The position numbers and the translations under genes were made by a program. Below the pieces are notes generated by a model. That model saw nothing but the letters and a program-made list of their open reading frames with translations. It had not been told where the DNA came from and did not search any database. Below are positions 33,389 through 43,640 of a stretch of DNA of 64,000 nt, piece by piece. The DNA is from an uncultured Clostridium sp. (GTDB lineage: Bacteria; Bacillota; Clostridia; Clostridiales; Clostridiaceae). Position 1 is the stretch's first letter. Every line of letters starts with the position of its first letter. The stretch spans positions 1 through 64,000 of the forward strand of contig NZ_CAMQZG010000008.1 of the NCBI RefSeq assembly GCF_947039605.1. Direction: 5' to 3'.

Positions 33389-34561
33389 TTAAGCTAATTT
33401 ATACATTGCTAAGTTAAAACTTGCATTTTTATCTCTATCCATTATAAGATTACACTTATCATTTATACATATATAAGTCCTATCTTTTAGTTGCAAGTCT
33501 TTTTTTATAGTTCCACAACAAGAACACATTTTACTGCTTGGAAAGAATCTATCTGCTTTTACAAACTCAATACCTTTCCACTTACATTTATGACTAAGAA
33601 TAGTTATAAACTTATTGAAACATTGCTCTGAAATTGCTTTAGCTAAGTATTTATTTTTCATCATACCCTTAACATTTAAATCTTCTACAACAACTCTGCT
33701 AGGCTTGGTTTTCACGATAGCATTTGTGCTTTGATGTATATGATTTAATCTAATATCTGCAATTTTTTTATGAACAAGTTTAATTTCTTTTTCAAGTTTT
33801 ATGATATTTTGAGTTTTAATAAGTTTTTGACCTTTTTCAAAAACTTTGCCATCCTTCAACATATCATATTTTCTTGAAACTTGTCTTTATAGTCTTTTAA
33901 GTTTCTTATTTAATCTTCTCATTTCTTTAGATTTGTTAATGTTTTTAAAAGTTTTTTCAAAATTAGAAACTATTGCTAAATTCTTAATGCCTAAATCTAC
34001 TCCTACACTTTCGCCTGTTAGTTCTTCCTTTGTATTATCTTCACACTCAAAAGCAAGTGCTAAATACCAAAACTTTCCGTTATGTTTTATTCTAGGATTT
34101 AAGACTTTAATTTCATCTTTTTTATAGTTTCCAACTGGTAGTCTATCTTCATCTTTCATTTTTACATAACCTATCTTTTCTAACCTGATATAGTTATCCT
34201 CAACAACAAATTTATTGTTTAGGTGAAAGAATGAGGTTTGACATTTGCCTTTTCTTTTAAATTTAGGATAGTCAGATTCTTTTTTGAAAAATCGTTGAAA
34301 CGAATCTCCTAAATCTTTAAGTGCTTGTTGTGGTATCTCCGAAGAAACTTCTTTCAACCACTTGTATTCTTCTGATTTTCTAATCTCTGTAAAGACTTTT
34401 CTTAAATTTCCTATTGATAGAGATTTTTTATTTTCTTCATAATAGTTATTTAAATAATTTAGTCCCCAATTATAAGAAAACCTAGCTACACCAGCACTTT
34501 TCCACATTAACTCTTCTTGTTTTTTAGTAGGATATAGTTTTACTTTAATTGCTTTAATCAT
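33389..34561 (-). pseudogene. tnpB: tnpB RNA-guided nuclease, interrupted by an in-frame ochre codon
   Basis: Read through, this is a 390-residue TnpB: N-terminal wedge/helical region (1-180), RuvC-I Asp189 in GVDLGIKN, RuvC-II Glu293 in VVEDLNVKGM, a four-Cys zinc finger (CSCCGTIKKD then ICINDKC) and RuvC-III DRDKNASFN (375-383). Codon 225 (33889-33887) is TAA. The frame is the same before and after, and the family has Q-R-Q-V-S-x-K-Y here, so one CAA to TAA change explains the break. The N-terminal 224 residues hold only one catalytic residue, so the nuclease is inactive unless suppressed. The gene overlaps tnpA by 8 bases. Confidence 0.88.
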
Positions 34562-35162
34562 TATTAGCCAACTCTTTAATCATAGCTTTAGTTTTCTTTG
34601 CTCTCTTTCCTTGAAGCATACAACTAAATACTGTGATTATTTGAATTAAATCTTCTACAACCTCTTGTTCCTCTAACTTTTCAGTATTATCAATAACTTC
34701 TAGTTCAACAGATTTAAAGTCACATATATTTTCTATAAGTTCAAATCCAAATCTAACTAATCTATCTTTATACAATACGACAACCTTAGAAACTTCATCT
34801 TGTAAAATAAGTTGAATTAATTGATTAAGCCCTTTTTTATCATAATTTATACCACTACCAATATCGGTTATTATCTTAAATTGATAACCTTTTGAAATTA
34901 AATAAGTTCGTACATTTTCAACTTGTCGTTCTAACGCTTCTTTCTGTTTAGCACTAGAAACCCTACAATATCCTATAACTAACCTCTCTTTATTACTAAT
35001 CTCTCCATAAAACTCTTTAAGTTGTTTTTCTGTATAATATCTATATCCAGTATCAGAATCAACTACTTGTGGCTTTAACTTTCCATTTTTATCCCAGTTA
35101 CGGAGTGTTTGTTGTGTTTTATTAATTTTTTTAGCAAACTGACCTATCGAATATTTTTTCAT
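34554..35162 (-). CDS. tnpA: IS607-type serine recombinase (TnpA)
   Basis: A 202-residue serine transposase. Residues 1-50 form a MerR-like helix-turn-helix (IGQFAKKINKTQQTLRNWDK), followed by the resolvase catalytic domain with RVSSAKQK (nucleophile Ser69) and VVLYKDRLVRFGF, and a C-terminal helical tail. The ATG at 35162 has AGGAGGTGG five bases upstream; a GTG three codons earlier overlaps that site. The reading frame is intact with all catalytic residues, so the recombinase may be active even though tnpB is broken. It lies between the intron core and tnpB, the standard IStron order. Confidence 0.92.
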   Translation of the reverse strand: MKKYSIGQFAKKINKTQQTLRNWDKNGKLKPQVVDSDTGYRYYTEKQLKEFYGEISNKERLVIGYCRVSSAKQKEALERQVENVRTYLISKGYQFKIITDIGSGINYDKKGLNQLIQLILQDEVSKVVVLYKDRLVRFGFELIENICDFKSVELEVIDNTEKLEEQEVVEDLIQIITVFSCMLQGKRAKKTKAMIKELANND

Positions 35163-35260
35163 TGCGACCACCTCCTACAAATATAATAACACATCTGTAT
35201 TAGAAGTCTATAAAAATTATAAAGTATTTACATTTAATTATAAAGTTTATATCCTTTTAC

Positions 35261-35960
<700 letters not shown>

Positions 35961-36006
35961 TCAAATTATATTTACTAGTATTATGGACTTTTTCAAAGGA
36001 AAATAT

Positions 36007-36065
36007 AAAAAAACCATTATATAACTTACTCTTAACCTCAAAAGTAAATTTATATAATAGTTTTT
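36007..36065 (-). terminator. Terminator between the small coiled-coil gene and the stress dehydrogenase
   Basis: A long imperfect stem, AAACTATTATATAA pairing with TTATATAATGGTTT across an interrupted inner helix, followed by T-rich sequence. It lies between 36118 and the SDR start at 35948. Confidence 0.65.
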
Positions 36066-36117
36066 ATCTTAATATAAGTCATTTCAAAGTAACACATTGA
36101 AATATACGTCTTATCTT

Positions 36118-36291
36118 CTAGCATCCATAGAAGTCTGGAAATGATTTATCTGTGTTGGCCTTTGCATATTCATCTAGACCTTCCTTTAAATCTTCCATTT
36201 CATTTTCTAATTCCTCTAAACTTTTCTCTTTTAACTCTGATTCAAGTTCTTTTATCTTACCGATTTTCATTTTCAATTCCTCTCCGCTCAT
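36118..36291 (-). CDS. 57-residue charged coiled-coil protein
   Basis: ATG at 36291 follows TAGGAGGCGTACGTT at normal spacing and opens a 57-codon frame. Residues 3-45 are almost entirely Glu, Lys and Leu with heptad-like spacing (KIKELESELKEKSLEELENE), predicting a coiled coil. The tail reads SFPDFYGC. It has its own terminator. I do not recognise a family. The codon use matches its neighbours and the binding site is strong, so it is likely real. Confidence 0.6.
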   Translation of the reverse strand: MSGEELKMKIGKIKELESELKEKSLEELENEMEDLKEGLDEYAKANTDKSFPDFYGC

Positions 36292-36404
36292 AACGTACGC
36301 CTCCTAAGTTGAATACTTCTCTATATTACAACATCTCTAAATAAAGACAAGTTCCTTAAAATATCATTTTTGCTAGTACAAATTAAATTTACTATTACTG
36401 AAAA

Positions 36405-37178
36405 TCAATTTTTTGTCACCTTGCTTTGTATTTTTTTAACAATTTTAGCCATTAGTATATAAGGTAATATTTTTGATACCCCAAGTGCTACTTTATTAAA
36501 AAATCCTGGAACTACAATTGCCTTATTTTTCATAAGTCCCTTGTATCCTATCTTTGCAACATCATCTGATGACATAGCATTGCTTAAATCTTCTTTCCCT
36601 GCTTTTGTGCAAAACTCTGTTTTAGTTGCACCAGGGCATAATGTTACAACACTAATTCCATAATCTTTTACCTCTTCTCTAATCGCTATAGATAAAGATA
36701 GAACATAAGCCTTACTTGCATAATAAACACCTATCATAGGTCCTGCCTGAAAGGCACCTGTTGATGCTACATTTAAAATCTTTCCACATTTATTTTTCTT
36801 CATATGATTTATAGCAAGATATGAAAATCTAGTTAAAGCTCTCATATTCACTTCCATTATATCCTCATGCTTCTCCCATGAAATACTTGGAAATTCACCA
36901 TTAAAACCAGCACCTGCATTATTTATTACAACATCAACCTGTGGAAAACTTTCCTCAATACTTATCCACAGACTTTCTAATTTATCTCTATCTGAAATAT
37001 CTGCTATATATATAGTAGTTTTTATATTAGACCTATTATCAAAATCTTTTTTTATCGTATCTAACTTTTCTTTATTTCTTCCAACAAGTATTAAATCATA
37101 ATTATTACTCGCAAATATTTTTGCAAAAGATAATCCAATTCCACTTGTAGCACCTGTAATTAAAACTTTTTTTTTCAT
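36405..37178 (-). CDS. Short-chain dehydrogenase/reductase
   Basis: A 257-residue classical SDR. The Rossmann loop is VLITGATSGIGLSFA (5-19), the NNAG motif is in VDVVINNAGAGFN, the catalytic Ser is in ILNVASTGAFQ and the Y-x-x-x-K pair in VYYASKAYVLS, with LCPGATKTEF after. The C-terminal 50 residues are basic and hydrophobic, as in DltE-type and acyl-reductase-like SDRs. Substrate unknown. It is not related closely to the split SDR or to the gene at 42294. Single gene. Confidence 0.85.
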   Translation of the reverse strand: MKKKVLITGATSGIGLSFAKIFASNNYDLILVGRNKEKLDTIKKDFDNRSNIKTTIYIADISDRDKLESLWISIEESFPQVDVVINNAGAGFNGEFPSISWEKHEDIMEVNMRALTRFSYLAINHMKKNKCGKILNVASTGAFQAGPMIGVYYASKAYVLSLSIAIREEVKDYGISVVTLCPGATKTEFCTKAGKEDLSNAMSSDDVAKIGYKGLMKNKAIVVPGFFNKVALGVSKILPYILMAKIVKKIQSKVTKN

Positions 37179-37464
37179 TTTCTACTCCTCTATACCTTAA
37201 TATTAATTATATTAAGTTTATTATTTTTTGAATGATATAGAAATATAAACTTTCAATAATTAAACTTTTTTCTATTTTCTTTTAAATACCAAAAAAATAC
37301 AAAGCAATTACAGTCAAGATTATTAAATTTAAATATGTAACCTTTTAATTCCTTAAAAACTATAATATAACAAAATAATGTTATAAACTTTAACAAATTA
37401 GTGTTTTTTTAGGATGTTTGGTTAGAAAAATCGTAATAATTTTATGTAAATGTTTAAATCCTTA

Positions 37465-37493
37465 TTGTGCTATACTTTTTAGCTTGTTATAAT
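37465..37493 (+). promoter_or_regulatory. Promoter of the purine permease gene
   Basis: TTGTGC and TATAAT are separated by 17 bases, giving a start near 37500 and a 70-base leader. I see no purine riboswitch in the leader. The rest of the 391-base gap (37179-37569) is AT-rich with nothing recognisable. Confidence 0.6.
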
Positions 37494-37569
37494 ATGAAAG
37501 TATTATTTGTGGAAACTTTCACTTTATAATATGGGAGGGTGAGGGCTACAACATTAACAAGGAGAAAAA

Positions 37570-38862
37570 ATGAATAGAATTTTTAAACTGAAAGAACATA
37601 ACACAAATGTTAAAATCGAGCTTATGGCTGGATTGACTTCTTTCTTTGCAGCAGTTTATATTGTTGTAGTTAATGCTAGTATTTTAAGTGATGGAGGAAA
37701 AGGGATGCAACCGCTAATTATAGCGACTGTTCTAGCATCAATAGCAGGTTGCCTGTTAGTTGCATTCATAAGTAATGCACCTCTGGTTATTATGCCAGGT
37801 ATGGGAATCAATGCTTTATTCACCTACACAATAGTCCAAACTATGGGACTAAGTTTTGAACAAGCACTTACAGCAGTAATTGTTTCAGGTATATTATTTA
37901 CTATTATTGCGGTAACTCCAATATCAAATTTACTTGATAAAGGAATACCACATTCACTAAAGGCAGCAATAACTGTTGGAATAGGGTTATTTATAACATT
38001 CCTTGGTCTTCAAAAAGCAGGACTTGTTATAGCTGATAAAACAACTCTTGTAAAAATGGCTAGTCTTGGACAAGCGCATATATTAGTATTTGTTTTAACA
38101 CTAATTCTTATGGTTATATTATTTATAAAAAAAGTTCCTGGAAACTTCCTTATCGGAATAATCTTTGGAACAGTATTATCAATAATTCTTGGAGATACAA
38201 ACTTTAGTACAGCAGGTTTTGCGGTGCCAAGCTTCTCTGATTACGGTTCTGTATTTATGCAATTTGATTTTAAAGGAATGGCAAACATGAACTTCTGGGT
38301 TGCAGTATTCTCACTAACTCTTGTACTTGTATTCGAGAATGTTGGTCTACTCCATGCACAAGTTAACGGAATGCTTGATGCACCACATAAAAATAAAAAA
38401 GCACTTATGTCAGTTGCTCTTTCTACAATAGCTTGTGGAATATTTGGTACTAGCCCTTCAGTTTCAACAGTTGAAGGACAATCTGGTATAATTTCAGGTG
38501 GTAAAACTGGATTAACAGCTGTTTTTGCAGCCTTCTTCATATTACTATCATTATTCTTTATACCAACAATAACACTTATACCAAATGCAGCAATTGCACC
38601 AATACTAATAATAATTGGATCACTTATGATGGCTAACATAAAAGAAATAGATTTTTCTGATTTCTCAGAGTCATTCCCAGTATTCATATTATTTATATTA
38701 ATACCTTTAACATTTAGTATTGTTGATGGTATGGCATTTGGATTTATACTTTATCCAATCACAAAAATATGTGTAAAAAAAGGTAAAGAAGTTCCAATTC
38801 CTACGTATGTAGTCTCAGGAATTTTCCTAATCTACCTACTAATGCACGCATTCAATATATAA
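37570..38862 (+). CDS. NCS2 family purine permease, PbuG/AdeP type
   Basis: A 430-residue membrane protein of the nucleobase cation symporter-2 family, adenine/guanine/hypoxanthine branch. It has about 12-14 helices, the MAGLTSFFAAVYIVVVN opening, MPGMGINALFTYTIV, the GIGLFITFLGLQKAGLV core and TSPSVSTVEGQSGI, which are landmarks of PbuG and AdeP-type transporters. It takes up purine bases with protons. It has its own promoter, an AAGGAG site and a strong terminator. Confidence 0.9.
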   Translation: MNRIFKLKEHNTNVKIELMAGLTSFFAAVYIVVVNASILSDGGKGMQPLIIATVLASIAGCLLVAFISNAPLVIMPGMGINALFTYTIVQTMGLSFEQALTAVIVSGILFTIIAVTPISNLLDKGIPHSLKAAITVGIGLFITFLGLQKAGLVIADKTTLVKMASLGQAHILVFVLTLILMVILFIKKVPGNFLIGIIFGTVLSIILGDTNFSTAGFAVPSFSDYGSVFMQFDFKGMANMNFWVAVFSLTLVLVFENVGLLHAQVNGMLDAPHKNKKALMSVALSTIACGIFGTSPSVSTVEGQSGIISGGKTGLTAVFAAFFILLSLFFIPTITLIPNAAIAPILIIIGSLMMANIKEIDFSDFSESFPVFILFILIPLTFSIVDGMAFGFILYPITKICVKKGKEVPIPTYVVSGIFLIYLLMHAFNI

Positions 38863-38863
38863 G

Positions 38864-38899
38864 AAAAAGCCTACTAATTTTAAAATTAGTAGGCTTTTT
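38864..38899. terminator. Bidirectional terminator
   Basis: AAAAAGCCTACTAATTTT and its exact complement form a perfect 18-bp stem between the convergent permease and hcp genes. Confidence 0.88.
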
Positions 38900-38921
38900 C
38901 TATATCTATATTATATTCTAC

Positions 38922-40571
38922 TTAGTTTCCAAGAAACATTTTCATATCATCTTCTACATTTGTAATTCCACCAATACCAAAGTTTTCAACTAAAACATTA
39001 GCAACATTTGGTGATAAGAATGCTGGAAGAGTTGGTCCAAGATGAATGTTTTTAACTCCAAGATGTAATAATGAAAGCAATACTATTACTGCTTTTTGCT
39101 CATACCAAGCTATGTTATAGCTTATAGGCAACTCATTAATATCTGTAAGTTCAAATATCTCTTTAAGTTTTAATGCTATAAGAACAAGTGAATATGAATC
39201 ATTACATTGTCCTGCATCAAGAACTCTTGGTATACCACCAATATCTCCAAGATTTAATTTATTATATTTATACTTTGCACAACCTGCTGTTAAAATAACA
39301 GTATCCATTGGAAGTTCTTTTGCAAAATCTGTGTAGTAGTTTCTTGATTTAGCTCTACCATCACATCCTGCCATAACAAAGAATCTTTTTATAGCTCCAG
39401 ATTTAACTGCATCTACAACTTTATCTGCTAAAGCAAAAACTTGTGCATGTGCAAATCCACCAATGATTTCTCCTGTTTCAATTTCAGTTGGTGACCCACA
39501 TTTTTTAGCATGCTCAATTAATATAGAGAAATCTTTTACTCCATTCTCATTAGCCTCAATATGTTTCATACCTTCATAGCCTGCTGCCCCTGTTGTATAA
39601 ACTCTATCTTTGTAACTATCTTTTGGAGGTACTATACAGTTTGTAGTCATAAGAACTGGTCCATTAAAACTTTCAAACTCCTCTTTTTGTTTCCACCAAG
39701 CATTTCCGTAGTTTCCTACAAAATGACTATATTTTTTAAATGCTGGATAATAGTGAGCAGGTAACATTTCACTATGAGTATAAACATCTACTCCTGTCCC
39801 TTCAGTTTGAGCAAGTAATTGTTCCATATCTTTAAGGTCATGACCTGAAATTAATATTGCAGGATTATTTTTAACTCCTATATTAACCATTGTCATTTCA
39901 GGGTTACCATAGCTAGTTGTATTTGCTTTATCAAGAATAGCCATTCCATCAACACCAAGCTTACCCATTTCAAGAGCCATTCCTGTAAGAACTTCACCTG
40001 AAAGTGAATCATCCATTGTAGCTACAAGCATTTTTTGCATTTCAAGATTGATATTTGCATTATCATATCCAAGTGCACTTGCATGTTTAAGATAAGCACA
40101 AAGTCCTTTTGAACCATAAATTATAAGTTCTCTTAAACTTCTAATATCTTCATTTTCTGTTGAAAGAACACCTACTGATTTAGCTTTCTCTAACATTTCT
40201 TCTTTATTAGCACCTATCCATATTGCAGCATCTACTAAATTATCTACATTACCACCATTTATAACAACTTCATTTTTAAGTTCATCTCTAAGTTTTATAG
40301 TTTCTTTAACTCTTTCTATAAATACTTCATTATCAAAATTGGCATTTGTAATAGTTGTAAATAATGATTCTACAATATATTTATTTATAAACTCTTTAGT
40401 TATCCCTACCTCACTAGCTTTTACTGTAACCATGCAAAGTCCCTTAGTCACATATACTAATAAATCTTGAAGCCCTGCAAGTTCTGGGCTCTTACCACAA
40501 ACTCCTCTTACAGTACAAGCAGAACACCCTGCTGTTTCTTGACATTGAAAACAAAACATTTTTTTCTCCAT
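38922..40571 (-). CDS. hcp: Hybrid cluster protein (hydroxylamine reductase)
   Basis: A 549-residue Hcp. The N-terminal [22 protein letters not shown] places four Cys for the first iron-sulfur cluster, in the clostridial spacing. Hybrid-cluster ligands appear in [40 protein letters not shown] and [16 protein letters not shown] segments further on. It reduces hydroxylamine or nitric oxide and relates to nitrosative stress. The ATG at 40571 follows AAGGAGA; the frame runs six codons upstream without a site. A palindrome at 40693-40708 in the promoter region is a likely operator. Confidence 0.93.
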   Translation of the reverse strand: MEKKMFCFQCQETAGCSACTVRGVCGKSPELAGLQDLLVYVTKGLCMVTVKASEVGITKEFINKYIVESLFTTITNANFDNEVFIERVKETIKLRDELKNEVVINGGNVDNLVDAAIWIGANKEEMLEKAKSVGVLSTENEDIRSLRELIIYGSKGLCAYLKHASALGYDNANINLEMQKMLVATMDDSLSGEVLTGMALEMGKLGVDGMAILDKANTTSYGNPEMTMVNIGVKNNPAILISGHDLKDMEQLLAQTEGTGVDVYTHSEMLPAHYYPAFKKYSHFVGNYGNAWWKQKEEFESFNGPVLMTTNCIVPPKDSYKDRVYTTGAAGYEGMKHIEANENGVKDFSILIEHAKKCGSPTEIETGEIIGGFAHAQVFALADKVVDAVKSGAIKRFFVMAGCDGRAKSRNYYTDFAKELPMDTVILTAGCAKYKYNKLNLGDIGGIPRVLDAGQCNDSYSLVLIALKLKEIFELTDINELPISYNIAWYEQKAVIVLLSLLHLGVKNIHLGPTLPAFLSPNVANVLVENFGIGGITNVEDDMKMFLGN

Positions 40572-40692
40572 AATAATCTCCTTATCCATTCATATAATTT
40601 ATATTAATAAACTATCAAAAGATATTTTTTATCCTTTGAGCTTTAAATTTCTTCTTTATGGCTTTATAATATCAGGTTATCTCATTAAAGTC

Positions 40693-40708
40693 GGTAACTA
40701 ATGTTACC
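40693..40708. promoter_or_regulatory. Palindromic operator upstream of hcp
   Basis: GGTAAC-TAAT-GTTACC is a perfect inverted repeat 122 bp upstream of hcp and 170 bp from the divergent gene at 40878. hcp genes in clostridia are often controlled by Crp/Fnr-type HcpR proteins that bind palindromes; this is a candidate site. The rest of the 306-base gap holds only AT-rich promoter-like sequence. Confidence 0.5.
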
Positions 40709-40877
40709 AACACTACAATTCACTATAGATTTTCTATGAACAAATCTTCACTAAAAATTTACGTATATTTATGCAACTTTTAGGTATTTTATGCATAAAT
40801 ATGTTGATTTACATTTTTTTCTAATATATAATATTTTTAAGAGTTACGTTAATTTTAAATTTCGAGGGGGAATTAAA

Positions 40878-42251
40878 ATGTTAAATAGTTTAAATACAAC
40901 TGAAAAAAAAGCTTATTCAGCTTCAGATATATGCAAATTTATATTACCATCATTATTAGGAGTTTTACTTTTTATGGTTCCTATAAAAACTGCTGATGGA
41001 ATAACAATACCAGTCGCATTCTTATCTGGTTTTATAACTACTTCATTAGAATCTTATTTACCACTTATACTAACTATAATGATTACAACAATAGCAATAT
41101 TATCTACGGTTACAAAATTTATTAAACCAAGTTTTATAATAAACAATAAAACTTTATATTCACTTTTTAACACATCAAATATTTGGTATTCAGTAAGAAT
41201 AATTGGTGCTATATTTGCACTACTTACATTCTTTGGAGTTGGGCCCGAATTTATAATTAGTGAAAATACATCTGGGCTTTTACTTACAGGACTTCTACCA
41301 ACATTATTTGGAGTTTTCCTTTTTGCCGGATTATTCTTACCACTACTTTTAAACTTTGGACTTTTAGAATTCTGTGGAACTATGCTTACAAAAATCATGA
41401 AACCTTTATTTGGACTTCCAGGAAGAGCATCTGTAGACTGCTTAACATCTTGGATAGGAGATGGAACAATCGGAGTTATCTTAACTTCAAGACAATATGA
41501 AGAAGGGCATTATACAGAAAAAGAAGCTTGTACTATAGGTACTGCATTCTCAGCAGTTTCTATTACTTTCAGTTTTATTATTATTTCTCAAGTTGGACTT
41601 CAACATATGTTTGTACCTTTTTATATTACAATTACGTTTGCAGGAATTATAGCTGCTATAATACTTCCAAAGATAGGTCCTTTAAAAAACAAATCAACAA
41701 AATATTATAATGATATGGAACCTCAGTCATCTGATTTAATTCCAAAAGGTCATACTTCATTTAGCTATGGACTTGAACTTGCAGTAACTAAAGCTAGTAC
41801 AAGTACTGGTTTAAAAGGATTTATTTCCGAGGGAATACATAATGTCCTAGATATTATGGTCGGAGTACTTCCAGTAGTTATGGCTATGGGAGGAATTGCT
41901 CTTATCCTTGCTGAGTACACACCAATATTCAAAATACTTGGACTTCCATTTATCCCATTATTCTGGCTTTTAAATATTCCACATGCTAGCGAGGCTGCTA
42001 GTACAATACTTGTTGGATTTGCAGATATGTTCCTACCTTCAGTTATAATAGCTCAAGATGGAATTGCAGAAATCACAAAATTTGTAGTTGCTTGTGTATC
42101 AGTTACACAACTTATATATATGTCAGAGGTTGGAAGTGTTATTCTTGGTTCATCAATACCAATAAATATAAAAGAATTATTTATAATATTTATACAAAGA
42201 ACACTTATAACGCTACCAATAATTGCGATAATCGCACACATATTATTCTAA
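40878..42251 (+). CDS. YjiH-type nucleoside-recognition (Gate domain) membrane protein
   Basis: A 457-residue protein with about ten membrane helices. The LPGRASVDCLTSWIGDGTIGVILTSRQYEEGHYTEKEA region in two hydrophobic halves, and later GFADMFLPSV, are characteristic of YjiH-family Gate-domain proteins. The function is uncertain; related Gate proteins include nucleoside transporters and SpmA/SpmB. The ATG at 40878 follows CGAGGGGGA; the open frame from 40791 upstream has no site. It is divergent from hcp and may share its operator. Confidence 0.8.
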   Translation: MLNSLNTTEKKAYSASDICKFILPSLLGVLLFMVPIKTADGITIPVAFLSGFITTSLESYLPLILTIMITTIAILSTVTKFIKPSFIINNKTLYSLFNTSNIWYSVRIIGAIFALLTFFGVGPEFIISENTSGLLLTGLLPTLFGVFLFAGLFLPLLLNFGLLEFCGTMLTKIMKPLFGLPGRASVDCLTSWIGDGTIGVILTSRQYEEGHYTEKEACTIGTAFSAVSITFSFIIISQVGLQHMFVPFYITITFAGIIAAIILPKIGPLKNKSTKYYNDMEPQSSDLIPKGHTSFSYGLELAVTKASTSTGLKGFISEGIHNVLDIMVGVLPVVMAMGGIALILAEYTPIFKILGLPFIPLFWLLNIPHASEAASTILVGFADMFLPSVIIAQDGIAEITKFVVACVSVTQLIYMSEVGSVILGSSIPINIKELFIIFIQRTLITLPIIAIIAHILF

Positions 42252-42254
42252 AAG

Positions 42255-42288
42255 AAAATGCTACCTCAACTTTGAGGTAGCATTTTTT
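42255..42288. terminator. Bidirectional terminator
   Basis: AAAATGCTACCTCA and TGAGGTAGCATTTT form a perfect stem between convergent genes. Confidence 0.87.
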
Positions 42289-42293
42289 ATCTA

Positions 42294-43046
42294 TTATCTT
42301 CTTGCATGATTAAACATTGGATCAACCATATTATATTCATATGTCATTCCATTAACTATTCCTACCACCTTCTCACTATCATATAAATCTAGTAAAAACC
42401 CAGCCATCTCACTAGCTGTATGGAATTTTTTCATATGCTCTTTATAACTAAATTCTTTAGTATCAAGTGCATTTATAGCAAACTCAGTTTCAGTAGCTGC
42501 TGGTGCTAAAACTTTAACCTTCATTTTTGAACCTCTGAACTCAAGCTCTTTTGCAATCCCCTCTGTAAAAGCACTAACATAAAACTTTGTAGCACAATAA
42601 GTTACATTATCACCTATCATTGTATAACCACCTGCTGATGATATATTTATAAGTTGTGTTCCCTCTACATTCTCATAATCTTTAATATATAAAGTTGATA
42701 AAACTGTTAAAGCCTCAATATTTAAAGCTATCATATTATGTATTTTACTTAAATCAACATCTGCAATTGTAGCTCTATCTCCAAACCCTGCATTATTAAT
42801 CCAAGTTTCTATATCTAAACTTTTTAAATCTTCATATAACTTATAAACATTCTCTAATTTCCCAAGGTCTGAAACTTTGATAATAACATCAAGTTCTTTA
42901 TTTATCTCTTTTACTTCTGATTTTAAGCTTTCAAGTTCTGCTTCTCTTCTTGCAACAACAACTAAGTTTTTACCTCTCTTAGCAAACTCCTTAGCTGCTT
43001 CTCTACCTATCCCTGTACTCGCTCCTGTTATAACTGTATATTTCAT
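42294..43046 (-). CDS. Short-chain dehydrogenase/reductase controlled by a MerR protein
   Basis: A 250-residue classical SDR: ITGASTGIGREAAKEF (5-20), WINNAGFGDRA, catalytic Ser in LINISSAGGYT and YCATKFYVSAFTEGIA for the Y-x-x-x-K pair. The AAATETEF segment follows. Substrate unknown. It is transcribed divergently from a MerR-family regulator, and its promoter has the stretched 19-bp spacer containing an 18-bp palindrome that MerR proteins act on. So it is likely induced by a small molecule or stress sensed by that regulator. Confidence 0.87.
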   Translation of the reverse strand: MKYTVITGASTGIGREAAKEFAKRGKNLVVVARREAELESLKSEVKEINKELDVIIKVSDLGKLENVYKLYEDLKSLDIETWINNAGFGDRATIADVDLSKIHNMIALNIEALTVLSTLYIKDYENVEGTQLINISSAGGYTMIGDNVTYCATKFYVSAFTEGIAKELEFRGSKMKVKVLAPAATETEFAINALDTKEFSYKEHMKKFHTASEMAGFLLDLYDSEKVVGIVNGMTYEYNMVDPMFNHARR

Positions 43047-43099
43047 TTAAAATTCCTCCTTAGTGTTCTTATATTTCATTTTTCCTATTCGTTATTCTA

Positions 43100-43130
43100 A
43101 ATATACACCTTAGAGTGAACTCTAAGTCAA
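43100..43130 (-). promoter_or_regulatory. MerR-type promoter-operator of the SDR gene
   Basis: On the minus strand TTGACT and TATATT are separated by 19 bases, 2 more than optimal, and CTTAGAGTTCACTCTAAG (43126-43109) is a perfect palindrome within this region. This is the classic MerR arrangement, in which the regulator twists the DNA to align the elements. Confidence 0.82.
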
Positions 43131-43201
43131 TATCTTTTTTTTATTATTTTTTTAAACTATAATAGCATCATACAAAAGAAAAGATACGAGGTGAAAATCA
43201 A

Positions 43202-43570
43202 ATGTACTCAATTAAAGAAACTTCAGATATAACTAATGTTAGTTCATATACACTTAGATACTACGAAAAAGAAGAGATATTATTTCCAAATCGTGATGCA
43301 CAAGGAAATAGAACTTATTCAGACAATGATATTAAATGGATTAAGTTTGTTGTAAGACTAAAAAATTCACAAATGCCTATCTCAAAAATAAAAGAATATA
43401 CAAGATTATTTAAAGAAGGTGAGCATACAAGTAATCAAAGACTTGCTATCCTGCAAGAACAACAAGAAAATATTCAGCATCAATTAGCGCTATTAGATAT
43501 CGTTAACAAGGAACTTGAATATAAAATTCAAAATTATAAAGAATTAATAAAAAAACACCCTGTTAAATAG
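43202..43570 (+). CDS. MerR-family transcriptional regulator
   Basis: A 122-residue regulator. Residues 1-70 form the MerR winged helix-turn-helix (MYSIKETSDITNVSSYTLRYYEKEE with the R-Y-Y-E motif, then GNRTYSDNDIKWIKFV). Residues 75-118 are the dimerisation coiled coil (RLAILQEQQENIQHQLALLD). There is no Cys-based metal-binding loop, so the signal is more likely an aldehyde or other organic molecule, as in AdhR-type relatives. It lies divergent to the SDR gene and should bind the palindrome between them. Confidence 0.9.
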   Translation: MYSIKETSDITNVSSYTLRYYEKEEILFPNRDAQGNRTYSDNDIKWIKFVVRLKNSQMPISKIKEYTRLFKEGEHTSNQRLAILQEQQENIQHQLALLDIVNKELEYKIQNYKELIKKHPVK

Positions 43571-43640
43571 AGCTAAATTCTATCTAACGAGGTAATTTTT
43601 TAGTATCTAGTAAAGCTTATTTTAAAGTTAAGAACTAACT

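Noticed and set aside
33389..34561. Two separate small transposase genes or a frameshifted tnpB
   Set aside because: The two parts are in the same frame, separated by one TAA and eight codons, so it is a single gene with a nonsense codon.
37380..37569. Purine riboswitch before the NCS2 permease
   Set aside because: The conserved three-way junction sequences are absent from the 70-base leader; only a promoter and a weak hairpin are seen.
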